Shown piece after piece: positions 61,323 through 64,000 of a stretch of DNA of 64,000 nt. Source of the DNA: RGIG4140 sp045614025 (GTDB taxonomy: Bacteria > Pseudomonadota > Alphaproteobacteria > CAAHEQ01 > UBA3637); NCBI GenBank assembly GCA_045614025.1, contig JAZLCE010000017.1, positions 5,892-69,891 on the forward strand. The letters run 5' to 3'. The notes beneath the pieces were generated by a model. It had not been told where the DNA came from and ran no database searches. It worked only from the letters and a program-made list of their open reading frames with translations. Position 1 is the stretch's first letter. The number at the start of each line of letters is the position of its first letter. Made by a program: the position numbers and the translations under genes.

Positions 61323-62840
61323 ATGAAAAAATATATTACAACGCCGATTTATTACACGAATGGTGCCCCACATATTGGGCATGCATATACAACGATTTTA
61401 GCTGATGTTTTTAAAAAGTTTGAGCAAATGAAAGGAAATGATGTTTTCTTTTCAACGGGAACGGATGAACATGGTCAAAAAAATCAACATACTTGTGAAG
61501 AAGCTGGTTTGCCAATTGATGTTTTTTTGGAAAAGCAAAGTGGTTTGTTCCAATCTGTTTTTGATCGCATGGGGATTGATTATGATTATTTTGTTCGAAC
61601 ATCAGGAGAGCCTCATAAAGAAGTTGTTCGCTCTATTTTAATGGATTTATATGATAGAGGGATGATTATTAAAAAGTCATACGAAGGGCTTTATTGCGAA
61701 GGGTGTGAGCAATTTAAAAAAGAATCTGATTTAGATGAACAAGGTCTTTGTCCTGATCATAAAAAAGCACCAAAAGTGATTTCTGAAGAAAACTATTTTT
61801 TCCGTTTGGAACCATATCGCGAATGGCTTAAAGAATATATTCAATTGCATCCGGATTGGATTAAACCTCAAAACTATGCAAAAGAAGTTTTGAAAATGCT
61901 TGATGAACCATTGGATGATTTGTGTATTTCTCGTCCAAAATCAAGGGTTTGGCTTGGAATTGAATTGCCATTTGATAAGGATTTTGTAACATACATTTGG
62001 TTTGATGCTTTAATTAACTATATTTCAACTTTGAAATTTGGTTCTAATCCAGATTTTAATTCATATTGGGCAAATTCATATCACTTGCTTGCCAAAGATA
62101 TTTTGAAACCGCACTGCATTTATTGGCCAATTATGCTTAAAGCTATTGGAATTGAGCCTGTTGGTAAATGCATTGTTCATGGATATTGGATTGGGGAAGG
62201 GGGCGTTAAAATGTCTAAATCCCTTGGAAATGTTGTTGATCCAAATGAAGTGATTGATATGATGGGTGTTGAACCACTTCGTTTTTATTTGATTAATGCA
62301 ATGAGTATTTCAAGCGATTCTCCGATTAGTATTTCTCTTTTAAAACAAGGATATAAACAACTTGCAAATGCGCTTGGAAATCTTCAAATGCGTGTGATTA
62401 AAATGGTTGATAAAAACTTGCAAGGCGAAATCCCTGCTGATGTTTCTTTGTTGCCTGAAGATATGGAAGTTTTGGAAAGTGTTTCAAAAAGTTTTGCTGA
62501 TGTTTATAAAAAAGATATTGACCTTGAAACGGCAATTGATTTGGCGGATAAAATTATGCAAGCTTGCAATAAATTAAATATGTATTTTGCCAACAATGAA
62601 CCATGGGTTTTGGTGAAAGATGAAACGAAGTTTGAAAGATTTAAACAAGTTGTTTATACAACACTTGACTCTCTTCGTTTAATTGCAACGGCAATTTATC
62701 CGTTGATGCCAAAAGTGGCGCATGCGATTTTAAGCTCATTATCCTCAGATAGTGAAACATTGAAAGCTGAATTTAATCCGAAATCTTTGGGAGCAGGGAA
62801 GGTTATTGTTCCTGAACCATTGTTCCCATATTTAGGTTAA
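61323..62840 (+). CDS. metG: Methionyl-tRNA synthetase
   Basis: A class I synthetase: the HIGH motif is HIGHAY, the zinc knuckle includes YCEGCEQF and LCPDH, and KMSKS is present in GGVKMSKSLGN. 505 residues without the C-terminal tRNA-binding domain, the form usual in Alphaproteobacteria. AAGGG precedes the ATG. Single gene. Confidence 0.97.
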   Translation: MKKYITTPIYYTNGAPHIGHAYTTILADVFKKFEQMKGNDVFFSTGTDEHGQKNQHTCEEAGLPIDVFLEKQSGLFQSVFDRMGIDYDYFVRTSGEPHKEVVRSILMDLYDRGMIIKKSYEGLYCEGCEQFKKESDLDEQGLCPDHKKAPKVISEENYFFRLEPYREWLKEYIQLHPDWIKPQNYAKEVLKMLDEPLDDLCISRPKSRVWLGIELPFDKDFVTYIWFDALINYISTLKFGSNPDFNSYWANSYHLLAKDILKPHCIYWPIMLKAIGIEPVGKCIVHGYWIGEGGVKMSKSLGNVVDPNEVIDMMGVEPLRFYLINAMSISSDSPISISLLKQGYKQLANALGNLQMRVIKMVDKNLQGEIPADVSLLPEDMEVLESVSKSFADVYKKDIDLETAIDLADKIMQACNKLNMYFANNEPWVLVKDETKFERFKQVVYTTLDSLRLIATAIYPLMPKVAHAILSSLSSDSETLKAEFNPKSLGAGKVIVPEPLFPYLG

Positions 62841-62852
62841 TTAAAAAATAAG

Positions 62853-62885
62853 AAACGCTGAAGAAATCTCTTCAGCGTTTTTTTT
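62853..62885 (+). terminator. Terminator of metG
   Basis: AAACGCTGAAG and CTTCAGCGTTT pair and eight T residues follow. Confidence 0.92.
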
Positions 62886-62942
62886 ATTATCCAAAAACTT
62901 TAAAATATTATCTATAAATCAAGGGGGATTGGAGTAAAAAAG

Positions 62943-62972
62943 AAACCCGAAAGAAAATCTTTCGGGTTTTTA
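62943..62972 (-). terminator. Terminator of pilin gene 1
   Basis: AACCCGAAAGA and TCTTTCGGGTT pair; the same hairpin follows pilin gene 2. Confidence 0.85.
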
Positions 62973-62991
62973 AATTCTTTAACAAAACAAA

Positions 62992-63405
62992 TTAGTTTTG
63001 TGGGAATTCGTGTTCAATAGATTTGCCTGTTGCTTCGTTAACAATGGCAGCATAAGCATCTTGAACGCCAGTTGTTGGGAAGTTTGAAACGACTACAACA
63101 ACGCCAGTTTCAGTAACGTCTTCAACTTCAGACAAGATTGTAACGCCATCTGGAGCTGTAATACCAAGAGCATCAACTGATGGTGGAACACATTCTTCTA
63201 AAGCTTGTTGTTCTGTTGCTAATTGAGCTTGGCAAGAACCGAAAACCAAAGAAGCATATTTGTTAGCAGCATCAACGATAGCGTTTGCACGGTAACGGTT
63301 CATTGATAATGTGTAACCAGCAATACCACCAATTGAAAGAACGCCGATAATTGCCAAAACGCCGAGCATTTCAACCATTGAACGACCTGATTCATTTTTT
63401 CTCAT
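62992..63405 (-). CDS. Type IV pilin-like protein 1
   Basis: A 137-residue prepilin. The leader MRKNESGRS is followed by MVEMLGVLAIIGVLSIGGIAGY, the hydrophobic methylated N-terminal helix with the conserved Glu five residues in; the usual Gly before the cleavage site is replaced by Ser (GRSMVE), so processing may differ. Cys in FGSCQAQ and EECVPP could form a disulphide. AGGAG precedes the ATG. Almost a copy of the partial gene at 63722. Confidence 0.88.
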   Translation of the reverse strand: MRKNESGRSMVEMLGVLAIIGVLSIGGIAGYTLSMNRYRANAIVDAANKYASLVFGSCQAQLATEQQALEECVPPSVDALGITAPDGVTILSEVEDVTETGVVVVVSNFPTTGVQDAYAAIVNEATGKSIEHEFPQN

Positions 63406-63438
63406 TTTTTTAGTCTCCTATAGTTATAAAATAATTCC

Positions 63439-63484
63439 GTTCACTGAACAAAATCATCGAATTTATGGGTTGTTACACCATAAA
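63439..63484 (-). promoter_or_regulatory. Structured leader of pilin gene 1
   Basis: TTTATGG/CCATAAA (63462-63468 with 63478-63484) and the palindrome GTTCACTGAAC (63439-63449) lie in a leader of about 100 bases. A strong AGGAGGGG further upstream precedes only a two-codon frame (ATG GTG TAA). Confidence 0.4.
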
Positions 63485-63512
63485 AGAGAAGAGATTACCC
63501 CTCCTAAATTTG

Positions 63513-63541
63513 AAATTAAACAATAAAATAAATCTTGTCAA
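63513..63541 (-). promoter_or_regulatory. Promoter of pilin gene 1
   Basis: On the minus strand TTGACA (63536-63541) and TAATTT (63513-63518) with a 17-base spacer. Confidence 0.65.
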
Positions 63542-63670
63542 TATCTTTTTTTTGGTTTTTTTGAAAATGTTACTCAATTTATTTTAATATTTCTTTTGTC
63601 TAATTATTTAAAGTGATTTAAAAAAAAGATTGCTTATGGCTTATTTATCTTGTTTTTTTATAGATAAAAA

Positions 63671-63698
63671 GAAACCCGAAAGAAAAATCTTTCGGGCT
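63671..63698 (-). terminator. Terminator of pilin gene 2
   Basis: GCCCGAAAGA and TCTTTCGGGTT pair with a short T run; nearly identical to 62943-62972. Confidence 0.82.
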
Positions 63699-63721
63699 CT
63701 TAAATTTTTTAACAAAACAAA

Positions 63722-64000
63722 TTAGTTTTGTGGGAAAGCGTGTGCGATTGTTGCGCCTGTTGCTTCGTTAACAATGGCGGCATAAGCATCTTGAACACCA
63801 GTTGTTGGGAATGTTGTAACTGAAACAGTAACGCCAGTTTCAGTAACGCCACCTTTTGCAGATGTAATTTCAACGTTATCTGGAGCTGTAATACCAAGAG
63901 CAGCAACTGTTGGAGGTGTACAATCAGCTAATGCTTGTTGTTGTGTAGCTAATTGAGCTTGGCAAGAACCGAAAACCAAAGAAGCATATTTGTTAGCAGC
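63722..64000 (-). CDS. Type IV pilin-like protein 2, C-terminal part
   Basis: 93 codons are visible and the N-terminus lies beyond the window. ANKYASLVFGSCQAQLAT and TGVQDAYAAIVNEATG are identical or nearly so to pilin 1, while the middle (residues equivalent to 75-110) differs. The duplication includes about 25 bases of the 3' end and the terminator. Probably a tandem pilin array. Confidence 0.85.
   Translation of the reverse strand, partial: AANKYASLVFGSCQAQLATQQQALADCTPPTVAALGITAPDNVEITSAKGGVTETGVTVSVTTFPTTGVQDAYAAIVNEATGATIAHAFPQN

Larger units (their letters stand above)
63406..63721. other. Region between the two pilin genes
   Basis: Contains the pilin 1 promoter (63513-63541), two leader inverted repeats (63439-63484) and the pilin 2 terminator (63671-63698). 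The rest is AT-rich; no gene is seen. Confidence 0.65.

Noticed and set aside
63461..63520. Possible two-codon frame ATG GTG TAA after AGGAGGGG in the pilin leader
   Set aside because: The spacing from AGGAGGGG to the ATG is too long, so a start-stop regulator cannot be claimed.

Overview
The window reads as chromosomal DNA of an AT-rich alphaproteobacterium, probably animal-associated and only weakly reduced. The evidence is gene order and families seen directly: tig-clpP-clpX-lon-hupB, YfgM-like TPR/bamB/der, an IalB-like periplasmic protein, ribosomal protein S9 with a long N-terminal extension, FabI, two autotransporters, a NeuA-like sugar activator and two near-identical pilin genes. It still makes leucine and tryptophan enzymes (leuA, trpB), which argues against an obligate Rickettsia-like lifestyle. 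No species can be named from sequence alone.

Layout: 1-702 the start of an autotransporter-like gene; 857-4322 a CbpA-like co-chaperone, a FieF-like metal exporter overlapping a two-domain kinase; 4410 tRNA-Arg; 4793-4920 a large palindrome touching the end of a 1269-residue autotransporter (4910-8719); 8948-13060 CstA-like transporter, HdeD-like and Dps stress proteins, DUF805 protein; 13174-17186 leuA with a leucine-rich leader peptide and attenuator, then parC; 17306-24947 IalB-like protein, rlmN, nitroreductase, fabI, ADP-ribosylglycohydrolase, a putative HExxH peptidase, rpsI/rplM and upp; 25066-27351 RNase P RNA, tRNA-Pro with a duplicated 3' end, trpB with a Trp-Trp leader peptide, tRNA-Val; 27410-33964 the protein quality-control cluster and tRNA-Leu(UAG); 34191-39385 prfC, two HNH-like paralogues, thrS; 39490-48000 a membrane-anchored glycosyltransferase, a HipBA pair, a periplasmic cyclophilin, neuA plus an MFS transporter, prmA-pepP-smpB; 48109-50619 a helicase with four tandem C-terminal repeats; 50677-55038 der-bamB-TPR and an SDR enzyme; 55117-59461 tRNA-Leu(CAA) followed by two tandem cassettes; 59481-64000 two unknown membrane-related genes, metG and two pilins.

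The most interesting region is 55117-59461. Downstream of tRNA-Leu(CAA) sit two one-gene cassettes (a PD-(D/E)XK-like nuclease fused to a DUF2075 helicase, and a membrane protein). Each begins at a copy of the tRNA 3'-end core, carries its own Rho-independent terminator just inside, then a related 81-bp left end, the gene with its own start signals, and a 27-bp right end leading into the next core copy. No integrase is encoded, so these look like non-autonomous cassettes stacked at a tRNA gene and moved in trans. tRNA-Pro at 25515 has a perfect 19-bp 3'-end duplication 156 bp downstream with the same tRNA-terminator-insert-core-terminator order.

Regulation is unusually readable. The leu and trp leaders each have a short leader peptide rich in the relevant codon, and both start within a few bases of the transcription start predicted from their promoters, so they may be leaderless. 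Several promoters share the exact extended -10 TGATATAAT. Many gene starts were moved downstream of the longest reading frame because a Shine-Dalgarno sequence sits before an internal ATG.
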